A DNA stretch of 64,000 nt from Taudactylus pleione (Eukaryota > Chordata > Amphibia > Anura > Myobatrachidae), in the NCBI GenBank assembly GCA_031769625.1, contig JAUIMM010000200.1, forward strand, positions 55,078,001 through 55,142,000, given 5' to 3'. The notes under the pieces were generated by a model. The model was not told the origin of the DNA. It saw only the letters and a program-made list of their open reading frames with translations, and ran no database searches. A program made the translations under genes and the position numbers. Shown in pieces: positions 37,469 to 48,355 of this stretch (its first letter is position 1; each line of letters opens with the position of its first letter).

Positions 37469-38230
37469 GGGATGTAGTTTATCTCCCGGCTGTCGGGATG
37501 CCAGCGTTCAGAATACCGGCGCCGGAATCCCGACACCAGTCAGAATTCCGGTGCTGGCATCCCAAGGGTAAGTATTGTGGTTAGGGATAAGATTAGGGGT
37601 TAGGGTTAGGCTCCAGGGAGGAGGTTAGGTTTAGACTTCCGGGAGGGAGGGTTAGGGTTAGGATACTTACCGACAGGTGTCAGTATCCTAACCCTGGGCC
37701 TCATTCAGCGTGAATCGCAATTGCAACCGCGTACGCAGAACGGCCAATGGTGCTTACTGTGTATGCAGTGCGCGTGCACAGGTTAGCATTGCCATCACAC
37801 ATGGAGATAGAAAGCCATTGGGGGTGGTGACGGGGGAGTGGTCAGAGAAAAGCAAGCGTGCCTGTCCATTTGAACGCCTTTACATGGGCGTGCATTAATT
37901 AGCGACTGCGACGGCATACACAGCTCGAGTAGTTACTGCGTGCGACGAGACTTGCAATTTCTGAGACAGGTCAGACCTGCTGTAATTCTGCGTGAGGGTC
38001 CGATGTTATTCAATGTTACCGATGTATATGCAGGACTGCGAGGTCTTAATGATGTAAGAAAGCTGTAGTGGGCGTCTCTATACTGGCAGAGCGGTTGCAA
38101 ACAGCATATTTTCGCTGAACTGCTTGTGTAATCAAAGCTGCGATTGCAATGCGGAATCAGGCCTCCTGTTAGGATGCCGGCTTCGGGATTCTAACCACCT
38201 GGATCCTTAGCGCTGGCATCCCGTATAGGG
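37469..38230. repeat. GGATGCC-ended element, host of a nested MITE
   Basis: The left part carries CGGGATGCCAGCGTTCAGAA and GGTTAGGGTTAGG-type repeats. The right part carries TTAGGATGCCGGCTTCGGGA and GCTGGCATCCCGTA. Confidence 0.65.
37696..38164. repeat. Nested MITE, about 470 bp
   Basis: It starts GGGCCTCATTCAGCGTGAAT and ends GCAATGCGGAATCAGGCC. It lies between two halves of the GGATGCC element, flanked by CCT. Confidence 0.75.
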
Positions 38231-39063
38231 GTTGTGTCTTTTCCTCCCTACCATAATCATGATACCATGCCTTTGATTTTATTAATAACTAATCTCATTA
38301 ATCATTGGGATATAATGCAATTTGCGGCTTATCCGCTATTCTAGTCACGTCGAAATACGAACCCCGTGACAAATCCGATGTACTTAAGAGGCGTTGATTT
38401 ACAGAACATTCGCCTTGTACCTCGACAACCATAAACAAGGGATCCCAGCTGCAATGCTAAAACATCCCATCTAGAAATTCGTAAGACCTACTTACGCAAT
38501 TTCTTTGTTTGATCTGGTTCTATACCACCAAAGTATTACACATCTATTGATCTCCACATCAAATATCCCACCATAATGTGTTAATCACTAGATAAATACC
38601 AATCTAGCATCCAATTCTCTATACTGCATTCTAAATATAGATAAACATTTCATTCATTCTTTCTCTCAGGTTTCTAAAACAGACGTAAGGTACAAACTTG
38701 TTTACTTTATAAAGATAACTACAAGATCATATATACAATGCATAAAATGTTTACATACAATAGAGACAATACATTATAGTTTCAACATACATCTACTGTA
38801 TATTGCTAAACTACTTCAGAGAGAGTTCACAGTTCAAATCTTATAATGTGAGGTAATTATGTTTCTAACTAAACTTTGTATATTTAATCCTCCTTGGGTA
38901 TTTAAAATCTGGGATACATGTGTGTGTGCATGTGTGTGTGTGTATATGCTGATAAATATAAATAATATATGTGTGTGTATTATCAGTATTGCTCTTTGTG
39001 GATGCGTGAATATATGTAAAGAGATAGAGAAAGATAGAATAAGCACGCATGTGTGTGTATGAG
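38231..39063. other. Unassigned DNA ending in TG-rich sequence
   Basis: There are (TG)n runs near 38,920-38,975 and 39,047-39,058. No gene. Confidence 0.5.
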
Positions 39064-39473
39064 CAGGGGCGCCAAGAGGAGGGGGGAGCGGGTACTAATT
39101 ACCCGGGCCCAGGCTTGCTGGAGGGGCATGGCAGGGGCCCAGGTCTGGCACCACTTTCCCCTCCCTCTTACATCACAGCAGCCCAGCACACGCTGCTGTG
39201 TGCTGGGCTGCACTGGGAGACTGCTCGCGACTGTTAAGCAGCAGCCACAGCAGTCTCCTATGCCTGTGGGGGAAGCGATCAAACTGATCGCGCCCCCCAA
39301 TGGATATGCGCCAGGCTGATGGGGCTCAGAGCGCCCCCTTCCCCGGTGCACAGAACCACTTCGTGGCGCTGCAAAATTTAACTTTTTTGTTACCGAAGGG
39401 GGTGTGGCCACGCCTTCCGTGATTAGGTCACACCCCCTTTTAACCGGGCCCACCATGGATCTTGGTGGGCCTG
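39064..39473. mobile_element. Non-autonomous hAT element, 410 bp, 8-bp duplication
   Basis: It starts CAGGGGCGCCAAGAGG and ends CTTGGTGGGCCTG. The exact duplication TGTATGAG lies at 39,056-39,063 and 39,474-39,481. It is the reverse-orientation relative of 31,424-31,820. The 243-codon minus-strand frame at 38,983-39,714 crosses both boundaries and simple repeats, so it is not a gene. Confidence 0.93.
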
Positions 39474-39701
39474 TGTATGAGTAGAGAGAGAGAGAGAGAC
39501 CATGTGGTTGTGAGTGTTTGTGTGTGATGTGTATATTAAGTGCTGAGTTCCATGTGCTTATGACAGGCCTGAGGTCTACTGATACATTGTAAGATGCAAT
39601 ATCTGAAAGAAAACACCTAGGTAAATTTATTGTTGTTTGTGTGTTTGTGTGTGTGTGTGTGTGTGTATGTATGCTGATAGGCATATGGGTGAAGGGATAT
39701 A

Positions 39702-41338
39702 CAGTCAGGTCCATAAATATTGGGACATTGACAGAATTTTCATATTTTGGCCTCTATTCACCACCACAATGACTTTGAAATGAAACAAACAAGTTGTGAT
39801 TTAACTGCAGACTTTCAGATTTAATTTGAGGGTAATTACATCCAGGTGAACGGTGTAGGAATTACAACGGTTTCTGTATGTGCCTCCCACTTTTTAAGGG
39901 GGCAAAAGTAATGGGACAAACTAAACAATCCTAAATCTAACTTTCACTTTTTAATACTTTGTTGCAAATCCTTTGCAGGCAATTACAGCCTGAAGTCTGT
40001 AACGCATAGACATCACCAGACGCTGGGTTTCATCCCTGGTGATGCTCTGCCAGGCCTCTACTGCAAATGTCTTCAGTTCCTGCTTGTTCTTGGGGATTTT
40101 CCCTTCAGTTTTGTCTTCATCAAGTGAAATGCATGCTCAATCGGATTCAGGTCAGGGGATTGACTTGGCCATTGCATAACATTCCACTTTTTAGCCTTAA
40201 AAAACTCTTTGGTTGCTTTTGCAGTATGCTTCAGGTCATTGTCCATCTGCACTGTGAAGCGCCGTCCAATGAGTTCTGAAACATTTGACTGAATATGAGC
40301 ATATAATATTGCCCGAAACACTTCAGAATTAATTCTGCTGCTTTTGTCAGCAGTCACATCATCAATAAATACAAGGGAACCAGTTCCATTGGCAGCCATA
40401 CATGCCCACGCCATGACACTACCACCACCATGCTTCACTGATGAGGTGGTATGTTTTGGATCATGAGCAGTTCCTTTCCTTCTCTTCTCTTCCCATCACT
40501 CTGGTACAAGTTGATCTTTGTCTCATCTGTCCATAGGATGTCGTTCCAGAACTGTAATGGCTTTTTAGATGTTGTTTGGAAAACTCTAATCTGGTCTTCC
40601 TGTTTTTGTGGCTCACCAATAGTTTGCATCTTGTGGTGAACCCTCTATATACACTCTTATGAAGTCTTCTCTTGATTGTTGACTTTGACACATATACATC
40701 TACCTCCTGGAGAGTGTTCTTGATTTGGCCAACTGTTGTGAAGGGGTTTTTCTTCACCAGGGAAATAATTATTTTGTCATCCACCACAGTTGGTTTCTGT
40801 GGTCTTCCGGGTCTTTTGGTGTTGCTGAGCTCTCCGGTGCGTTCTTTCTTTTTAAGAATGTTCCAAACAGTTGATTTGGCCACACCTAATGTTTTTGCTA
40901 TCTCTCTGATGGGTTTGTTTTGATTTTTCAGCTTAATGATGGCTTGCTTCACTGATAGTGACAGCTCTTTGGATCTCATATTGAGAGTTGACAGCAACTG
41001 ATTCCAAATGCAAATGTCACACCTAGAATCAACTCCAGACCTTTTACCTGCTTAATTGATAATGAAATAACGAGGGAATAGCCCACACCTGTCCATGAAA
41101 TAGCTTTTGAGTTGATAGTCCCATTACTTTTGGCCCCTTAAAAAGTGGGAGGCACATATTGAAACTGTTGTAATTCCTACACCGTTCACCCGATTTGGAT
41201 GTAATTACCCTCAAATTAAATCTGAAAGTCTGCAATTAAAGCACATCTTGTTTGTTTCATTTCAAAACCATTGTGGTGGTGAATAGAGGCCAAAATCTGA
41301 AAATTCTGTCAATGTCCCAATATTTATGGACCTGACTG
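39702..41338 (-). mobile_element. Tc1-like (DD34E) transposon, complete ends, broken transposase
   Basis: Terminal inverted repeats of about 217 bp start CAGTCAGGTCCATAAATATT, with TA on each side (39,700-39,701 and 41,339-41,340). The two repeats are very similar but carry several differences. The single transposase gene lies on the minus strand. The CAG terminal triplet predicts TACAGTA or TACTGTA scars on excision. Confidence 0.97.
40073..40979 (-). pseudogene. Tc1-family transposase, DD34E, three reading frames
   Basis: Tc1 transposase binds the terminal repeats through an N-terminal paired-like helix-turn-helix domain and cuts and pastes through a DDE catalytic domain. Here the start MRSKELSLSVKQAIIKL (at 40,979) leads into a helix-turn-helix region (EIAKTLGVAKSTVWNIL) and the RPGRPQK linker. 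The catalytic Asp is in ILWTDETKINL, the second in QMDNDLKHT, and the Glu in SPDLNPIEH. I count 34 residues between the second Asp and the Glu. NDLKHT replaces the usual NDPKHT. The frame shifts near 40,567 (one base missing in an A run) and again near 40,480, where a few codons are also lost. It cannot make a full protein as read. The expected length is about 300-340 residues. Confidence 0.93.
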
Positions 41339-41622
41339 TATATAAGTGTAATGTGAGCTTGTACAGGCATGTGTGAATACAGTCCATTGGAATGCAGATA
41401 GGGCTTAGATTGTAGATAAATTACAGTGATAGCTATTTGTAGTGTCTAAATATATTGTATAGATTATATTGCAGGATGGTGAAAACAATATATGGATACT
41501 CAATATAGGCAGAACATATGCAGTCAGATACATGAAAATGATACTTGCAATGTGTCCAAAGAAGCGTGCTGTAAGGAGAATCCATGTACTGTATGTGGTG
41601 CAGTCGGTGTCCAAAGAGAGTG

Positions 41623-41765
41623 ATCAAAGATTGCCTGTGATTTATTTAGCTGCTCCCAGAATACACTTGTGTAGGTGGTGGTCAGTGACCTTTCCCCAAT
41701 GGACATGTGTACATTCTAGCTGAGCTAGTTCATCGCATAATGTATTAACTTGCTACCTAAGTGGC
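41623..41765 (+). repeat. Direct duplication, first copy
   Basis: GATTGCCTGTGATTTATTTA through TGTATTAACTTGCTAC recurs at 42,046-42,180 with about 90 per cent identity by eye. The two copies are about 420 bp apart. Confidence 0.85.
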
Positions 41766-42045
41766 CATATTGGGAATGGCTCCTAGCTCCCTCACAGTCC
41801 CCCTGTTGTCGGAAATCTGACAATATCTGTTGGAAATCTTAAGTCTAGGTGCCCATCAGAATGATGTTCAAAAGATGCCACGGTCTTCCCAATCGCCCCC
41901 ACCCCAGAACAAACAACACTGAGCATATGAGGGGCACATAACAAGCCTCCGGATGTGCATAAGTAGTCCAGTAACTAAAGTTCTTTTATAATTATAAGCT
42001 TGTTCACTTCCCTCACAAGCCATGATCTTCTACATTTAGAAGAGA

Positions 42046-42180
42046 GATTGCCTGTGATTTATATAGCTGCTCCCAGAATGCACTTGTGCATGGGTGGTCA
42101 GTGACCTTCCCCCAATGGACATGTGTACATTCTGGCTGAGCTAGTTCATCACATAATGTATTAACTTGTTACTGATGTGC
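42046..42180 (+). repeat. Direct duplication, second copy
   Basis: This is the partner of 41,623-41,765. It includes CCAATGGACATGTGTACATT in both. Confidence 0.85.
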
Positions 42181-42269
42181 CCAGCTATAACGTGGCATCA
42201 CAGCGCTATCTCTCACGCCACGTATGGCGCGCCACACACCACGCCATGAGTCGCACCACAAAGAAAGTT

Positions 42270-42480
42270 TATTAGTGAAAAAAGTCATTACGTGTAATAC
42301 AACATTTTGCCCACCAGATGTCACTTTTCCTAAACTACATAGCGCATGCGTCAGATTTCATTAAGTGTAATACAACTTTTTGCCCACCAGGTGTCACTTT
42401 TCCTAAACTACATAGCGCATGCGTGTGATTTCATGATGTGTAATACAACATTTTGCCCACCAGGTGTCACTTTCCAATGT
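42270..42480 (+). repeat. Three tandem units of about 80 bp
   Basis: Each unit holds TGTAATACAACATTTTGCCC and ACCAGGTGTCACTTTTCC, the first two also ACTACATAGCGCATGCG. The third unit is cut short. Confidence 0.85.
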
Positions 42481-42568
42481 ACCGTACGGTATGTTCTGTA
42501 TCACCGGCCGATGATTGTTTGACAGAAGCTTAGACATTAGACTTTACAAACTACAGAACTCTATTAAT

Positions 42569-42660
42569 GGGTGAAGCGTGTGGCCTAGCGGTCTAATGCC
42601 TAGTCTCACTGCTTCTCCTCTCTTCTTGTTCCGTGGGTTCGAGACCTTGAAAATACAGTA
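42569..42660 (+). repeat. tRNA-derived SINE-like segment
   Basis: There is a box A-like TGGCCTAGCGGTCTA and a box B-like GGTTCGAGACC 55 bp apart. No complete cloverleaf forms, so it is not a functional tRNA gene. Related copies are at 43,830-43,910 and 44,187-44,275. Confidence 0.6.
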
Positions 42661-43689
42661 TGTTTTTTTAATTTATTTTTAAAATCTTCACTTAAAATAT
42701 TCAGTATTCAATACAGTACATGTGGAGCGCATGTCTGCCCAGTGCTTCGGGAGTCAAACAGCGAAACTAGGATTTTTATTATTGTACATACAGTACTGTA
42801 CCTTAGAACGCAAACTTGCGTCAATGCCGGCGCTAACATGAACGCGGACATTATAGTTATTTATTATGACCATCAAGTGGCAATGGGCCCTGTTAAAGAA
42901 ACTGGTTTCTGTATATCAAACTGACTGCGCGTTTAAACCGCAAAATTGCGTCAATGTCTGCGCGTGCCCAGTGGTCGGATTTTAATCACAATGGAATGTG
43001 TGCCCCATGTCCAGTGGAGCCAAGCCATACATTAAGTAGCGCTATTTTATGGCGCATACCCAGTTGTCTGTATTGCCAACAGTACTGTTGAATTTTCACA
43101 CTAGTGCCATTCTGCACTGTCCGAGACTTACAGTACCGCACAGTATACACAATAGTAAATTCATTACTACAGTACATAAGGTGCTACAGTAGTGGACTAA
43201 CAGCAGTTTGTAGGGCAGATGCAGAGCGCAAACTTGCGTCAATGAAAATGCTGTCTTAGACTTTACAACATTATTAATTTAATATGTTTAGTAACTGATA
43301 GTTGACTGTGTATAAGAGAGGGGTCTCTCTAGTACAAACTGACTCGGCGTTTAAACCGCAAAATTGCGTCAACTGTCAGCACAGTTTGCGTTGTGGTAAC
43401 TTATAGCCAGTTCTGATGGGTTACGGTACAAATAGGATCTCTGGCTTGTGCCCAGTGGCGGGGTTGCAATGCATTGCCAGTGGTGCTGCGCCATAGCCAT
43501 ACCCTTGTAGCGCTATGGCTATGTACTGTACGCCATGGCGTACAGTATGGAATATCATACTGTACAGTACCAGGTCATGATTCACACACAGTGAAAGTGT
43601 GTTATTATTACACTGACTGTGTAATAATAATATTAAAAATAAAAAGTGTAACCTTGACTGTCTAATAATAATGAAAAGCTTCATTATTA

Positions 43690-43775
43690 AGCTTCCTGGT
43701 TTCGAACCCGGGTTGTACAGACGTCTGCAATGTAGAAGTACGATTTCTTACCTCTACGCTACAGACGCCTGAGTA
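43690..43775 (-). repeat. tRNA-derived segment on the minus strand
   Basis: The minus strand reads box A-like TAGCGTAGAGGTAAG and box B-like GGGTTCGAAACC. The acceptor arm does not pair. A related copy is at 44,860-44,935 (TAGTGTAATGGTAAAT and GGGTTCGAAGC). Confidence 0.6.
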
Positions 43776-43829
43776 CTGTACGTCATCGTATGGTACTGTA
43801 GATGTCACATAAAGTACTGTAGAGGACTA

Positions 43830-43910
43830 GGAGAGACTTGTGAGCAAGGGCTTAGGTGATCTGTCTTGCTTACACTTCTCTCCTTATGTTCGAGACCTTT
43901 ATAATTTAAT
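43830..43910 (+). repeat. tRNA-derived segment, diverged
   Basis: It resembles 42,569-42,660 around CTTATGTTCGAGACCTTTA, with box A worn away. Confidence 0.45.
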
Positions 43911-44186
43911 GGAATTTTTTAATGTTCACTATAGTACTGTAGTTCAGTCTTGTTATCCAACCCTTACAAAAATCAATCTATTGTACTGTATACAGTATGT
44001 GCCCAGCTACAGTACTGTAGTTTGTTGCTCCATACGGTACGCCATACAGTATACCGCATTGTTGCGCGCTACACTGTGGCGTATTGAGTCTCATAGCACT
44101 GCGCATGCCCAGTTGTCTGTATTATACGGTACTTATAACTGGTAGACATTGTAGTGATTCCCTGACTCTAGGAACTACAGTACAGT

Positions 44187-44275
44187 AGATGCAGTAGTCT
44201 AGGGGGCTAATGCCTAGCCCCACTGCATCTACCATTTTCTTGTACCGCTGGTTTGAGACCTTTAAAGTACATACT
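44187..44275 (+). repeat. tRNA-derived segment
   Basis: GTCTAGGGGGCTAATGCCTA and CTGGTTTGAGACCTTTAAAG align with 42,569-42,660. Confidence 0.55.
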
Positions 44276-44278
44276 TTG

Positions 44279-44718
44279 GGCCTGATTCAGACCCACTCGC
44301 GAGCGGCTGTCCGCTCGCAAGTGGGTCGATGTTATGGACTGAGCATGCGCACGACGGAGGGAGCTCCGTCGTGCGCATGCGCCAGACGCGACGAGCGAAG
44401 GAAAGTCCTTCGCTCGTTGTGTCCGATCAAAGGGGGCGTGCTGTCAATGTTGATGTCAGTGGGAGTGATTTTGGCTCTGATAGAGCCAAAATCACTCCGG
44501 AGCTTGCGGTTGAAAACCTCAACCGCAGACTCCGACTCACAATTTCGATGGTCGCGATGGTCTCAACCATCGCGGCCATCACAATGCACGCTCGTATAGC
44601 CTGTGGGTGGTGACCCACAGCTATACAAGCGTCCAGGAGGACGCTCCATGAAAATGGAGCCCGGCCCTCATTCAGAGCGTGCGCTCTGCTCAGAGCGTAC
44701 GGCTCTGAATGAGGGCCT
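44279..44718. repeat. GGGCCTGATTCAG MITE with a small palindrome at its right edge
   Basis: It starts GGGCCTGATTCAGACCCACT. The right 58 bp (44,661-44,718) are a palindrome GGCCCTCATTCAGAGC / GCTCTGAATGAGGGCC. The interior has further hairpins (GCGCACGACGGAG / CTCCGTCGTGCGC). The 94-129 codon frames inside are not genes. Confidence 0.75.
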
Positions 44719-44859
44719 TTATACGGTAATTTTATTTTGTTTTAAATCTTCACTAATACAGTACATTATCCAGAAATTCTGGTATTTCTATGCCACAGTA
44801 CTTTGACCAAAAAGTCTAACCTTGTTAATAAAAAATAAAAAGTGTAACCTTTCAAGCTT

Positions 44860-44935
44860 CGAACCCGCAAAAGGGTTGTACAGGCAGCGTAATGTATTGG
44901 TTTGATTATTTACCATTACACTACAGCCGCCTGCA
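44860..44935 (-). repeat. tRNA-derived segment on the minus strand, second copy
   Basis: It has a box A-like TAGTGTAATGGTAA and a box B-like GGGTTCGAAGC in the minus orientation. It pairs with 43,690-43,775. Confidence 0.55.
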
Positions 44936-45072
44936 ATACCAAGTTTGCACCTGGCTTGAGTGTTTCCTACAATACTGTACGTCATCGAATCTCAGGCGCA
45001 TGCCCAGATCTACTGTATACCCATTTAGCGCTTTTTTTTTTTTTTACTAAACTCAGTACATTTTATATATTA

Positions 45073-45276
45073 GGGGGTAAATGTACTAAGATGGTAGTGC
45101 TATTAAGTGATTTTGCCCATAGCAACCAATCTGATTCCAGGTATTACTGTACAGTATCTTCTAGAAGGTGCTACTGTAGATAAATGCTAAGTACAGTAGA
45201 ATCTGATTAGATGCTATGGGCAACATACAGTACAGTAACTTCTTAAATAGAACTCCCATCTTAGTAAATTTACCCC
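45073..45276. repeat. Foldback MITE (CCCATAGCAACCAATC family) carrying several 5-bp insertions
   Basis: It is the same family as 28,340-28,514. At four places a TA of the family sequence is replaced by TACTGTA or TACAGTA, or by two such units in a row: GGTATTACTGTACAGTATCT, GTGCTACTGTAGATAA, AAGTACAGTAGAATC and ACATACAGTACAGTAACT. Removing 5 bp at each restores the family sequence and the pairing of the two arms. Confidence 0.9.
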
Positions 45277-45581
45277 TACAAGTTTCACTTTTTCCCCCCA
45301 ATTTTTTTTCTTCCACCCCCCAAAATGAAAGTGAATTTTTAGTGTGTTCTGACTTTTAAAAAAAAAAAACTTACGCAGTACCTTTAGGGGACGTTGAAGG
45401 CTTCCCGCAACATTGCACCCCAATTCACGAAATTTTTCCACCTGCTATTCATACAGTAAGCGAAACTTTTTTACATACTGTCTTACTGTACATTGCATTG
45501 ACTTCCCACCTACAGTAGGCAGAAAAGCTTTCAAATTGAGTACAGCGATAATTTCACGCCTGGCAAAATTACGTAATCATA

Positions 45582-45800
45582 CAGTACAAACACCAATTGT
45601 ATAAATTAATGAAAATTTTTATTTAACCTACAGTAACATGCTTTACAGAGGGGGGGGACTTCTTTAGCCCTACTGGGGGACCGAGGACTACACAAAAAGA
45701 GTTGGCTTTTAATTTAAAATCATCACTGGCACTTTTGGCCTCAGATTCAGAGTTTCACCTATACCAGGTGCAGACTCTACCGTGCATCAGAGTGCACCAT
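45582..45800. repeat. Left terminal inverted repeat with poly(A) signal
   Basis: It matches the reverse complement of 52,930-53,305, apart from about 170 bp present only on the right. On the minus strand AATAAA lies at 45,618-45,623, suitable for ending the transposase transcript. Confidence 0.85.
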
Positions 45801-46160
45801 AATATAACATAAAAAAAAAAATACATGAAACAAAACAGTATTTGGGTGCCCCAGATGGAGGTGAACACCAGCTGTGTGAATACGATAACAGAGCACTAAC
45901 ATTACCAAAAATCTCACCTTATCCTGATGTCGAAGGGACCGCCGCTCTAACCATACAGTAGAAGCCTGTCTCTCAATTCACGGTGCACCCACTACTGTAT
46001 GTCTGCAACTATGGATGTGGATGTTGAAGCAGCCACTACTATTGTAGTGTATATGAACTAAAGGAACCTTGAAAACTTGAAACATTTGCATTACAAATGG
46101 CAACATCAAGGAAGTTAAACCCCTCCTCCACATTACAAATTATATACAGTACAGTATAAG

Positions 46161-47588
46161 CTACATAGCAGTTGCTTGACCGTTTCTTTCGATGACAACT
46201 GGTAAGACTCTATGGAGATGATCAATATAATTGTTACACTGGGCACGTGTCAATACTGTTCTCCAAAACTTCATTATCCCATCCAAAAGTTCCTGTTTAG
46301 TTGTTGGTTTCACATCAGACCTGACCTGGCCCAGACCATTTCAATGGGATTCATGTCCGGTGACCTACAGGTAAATAAAAATAAAATAAAAAAAATATTC
46401 AGTCACAGTACTGTACTTTAGTATAAAGTGTACTAGAATAATTACTGCTTGGTACTGTACATACTTTTTGGTACAATAAACAGTTAATACAGTACTATAG
46501 GACAATACTCACTCTGGTGGTGTGCGTTCCCAATTTATCCCTCTCTCTTCCATGAATTTTGCTGAAGCCAAATGTTTGGGATCATTATCCTGGAATAATC
46601 GATGTCCTGATGGGAAGCATTTTCTCACAAATGGCACCATACAGCAATCTACTATTTTTTCTTGGAAGAAGGTCTTATCCATGATGCCTAAAGAGATGAG
46701 AAATTGTCAGTAACAAGCATACACTGTACAGGACTGTAAATAATTTTTAAAACAAGCATTACTGTACTGCACCTTCAAAAATATAGATCGGTCCTGCACC
46801 CCAACGAGATATACCTCCCCATACATGGACTTTTAACGGATGCTTCGGACGTGGTTTAAGTGAGAGATGTGGATGGTGTCGGAAGGACAGTCTTGAGAAC
46901 CTCTCGAGAGAAACCGAAGTTTCATCTGTGAAAATAACGTCATTAAAATTCTCTCCACTATCTATCCACCGTCGTGCTTGTTCAACTCTCTTTACTTTAT
47001 TAACATCCCTTATCATGGGATTTATCCTGTGAAATAAAAACAAGTTTGAGTTTACTGTCATGTAAAATCAGTGCATTATTAATATACAGTATATATATTT
47101 TACAGTATGTACAGTATCTTGTAGGGCCAAAAGTCCATCCCAGTTCCTTACGCATCCGTTTGATGCTGGAACAGGAGATGTCCAGGTCACATTCTGCTTT
47201 TAGAATACGTTTGATTTGTAAAGCTGTACGGTCATCATCCTCACAAGTCAATTTGTGCACAATCTTTTTGACGCTCCTACGGTAGAACACATACAGAGCA
47301 TATAGCAATTATTGGACAGTTAGTGTTGAAATTGGAACACAATACAGTACCAATCTAGCAACATACAGTATACTGTAATAAAAAAAGGTTTATGTAAAGT
47401 ACCTACCATGTGCATTTAGAAGGAAATCTATATCTGGTCCGCGTTATCTCAAATGCATGATAGCGCACAGTCTGTAACCTAACAAGAACACCACACTCTT
47501 TCAGCCAGGCATGGATCTGTCGTGTTGTTTTGTGTTCTGTTTTCATGCTTGCAATTATCTTGCTGATGGCTTTGCTGATTTTTGCCAT
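46161..47588 (-). pseudogene. Spliced IS630/Tc1-type transposase of the two-gene transposon, five coding exons
   Basis: This would be the DDE enzyme that excises and inserts the element. Coding exons read downward: 47,588-47,407; 47,276-47,118; 47,026-46,773; 46,687-46,513; 46,364-46,161. Junction codons join in phase (for example ACA TG|G AGC and GAA G|GC ATC), and four acceptors and three donors fit consensus. The N-terminus MAKISKAISKIIASMKTEHK leads into a helix-turn-helix-like region. The catalytic Asp is in VIFTDETS (about residue 148), the next in FQDNDPKH (about 232) and the Glu in SPDMNPIEM (about 265). I count 32 residues between the last two, against 34 in classical Tc1. Two lesions are seen: the donor after exon 2 reads AT instead of GT, and exon 5 lacks one base near 46,326-46,330. 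Restored length would be about 324 residues. A noncoding first exon is likely near 48,310-48,070. Confidence 0.85.
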
Positions 47589-47699
47589 GTTTGACGACAA
47601 AATCTGTGTAAAGAACAAGAGAAATACGTTACAGTACTGTTGCTGAGTATACAGACTGAGTACAGTATACAGTACATACAGTAATGTAATGTTCAGTAT

Positions 47700-47870
47700 C
47701 TTAAACACAGGGGGTTATTACATTCTTACTGTACATCAGCCATAACATGTACAGTATAACCAGCTAGTAAATTTCATTTTGCAGGCTGTGTTTCATAAAT
47801 GATAGTTTTGAGCTAATTTGTGATATATATTTCCCAATTTAATCTCACATACAGTATGCCCCTAAATACG
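47700..47870. repeat. MITE remnant in the transposase 5' intron
   Basis: GGCTGTGTTTCATAAATGAT and GAGCTAATTTGTGATATATA match the middle of the MITE at 53,456-53,690. Confidence 0.5.
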
Positions 47871-47924
47871 CAAATATGCATCTACACTACAGTACTGTAT
47901 GAAGGAGACAAACAGGACAATAAA

Positions 47925-48355
47925 CACAGCAATATTGCGACTGAAACAAAAATGGTCGCCGAGCAAAACAAAACGGTACCGTATATGCATTGAAAAGTCG
48001 CTGCGCAAATCAGCGTCTAACACAGCAAACTGCAAAATGACCGTGAACCTAGCAAGCTCCCATACTTACAGTACCAGCGGGTTGATACTGTAGGAAACAG
48101 CTGTAGAAGCTCACGGTACAGCAACAAAGGTGACTCGGAAGTCAGGCAGAGTTGCAGAGGTAGATCACGGTAATGAGCAGCAACAACAGCGACTTAGAAG
48201 TCAGGCAGCGTTGCAGGTAGTAGTACAGTATCTCAAGGGTTCGTACTGTTGATACGTGCTGATGAGACAATCCGAGCAGCAAGTCCGTACAGTTAAGTAG
48301 CAGATTCACAGTGTGGATAGCTAGTGCGGTCTGAGACGCTCTTTTATGCTACCAG
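47925..48355 (-). repeat. Left arm of the central inverted repeat
   Basis: The arm is inverse to 48,473-48,880 with few differences, including the same internal TACAGTA sites. It therefore carries the transcription start region and first donor (GTAAGT, minus strand, 48,064-48,069) for the transposase gene. Confidence 0.9.

Larger units (their letters stand above)
41339..45581. other. Footprint-rich region with tRNA-derived repeats, no gene
   Basis: This stretch is full of TACAGTA and TACTGTA. I counted about 35 by eye between 42,655 and 45,585, where about 0.4 would be expected in random sequence. It also contains duplicated modules such as GCGTTTAAACCGCAAAATTG (42,930 and 43,349) and CGCAAACTTGCGTCAATG (42,810 and 43,228). 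Open frames are short and overlap repeats. Confidence 0.8.

Noticed and set aside
38983..39714. 243-codon minus-strand frame, one of the longest in the window
   Set aside because: It runs through a hAT element, both target duplications and GT/GA simple repeats. No domain is visible.
42569..42660. Functional tRNA genes
   Set aside because: Box A and box B-like motifs are present, but no complete cloverleaf or paired acceptor stem forms in this or the related segments.
47118..47118. AT-AC (U12-type) intron after exon 2 of the transposase
   Set aside because: The donor begins AT, but the following bases do not fit the U12 donor consensus and the acceptor ends CAG. A mutated GT donor is simpler.
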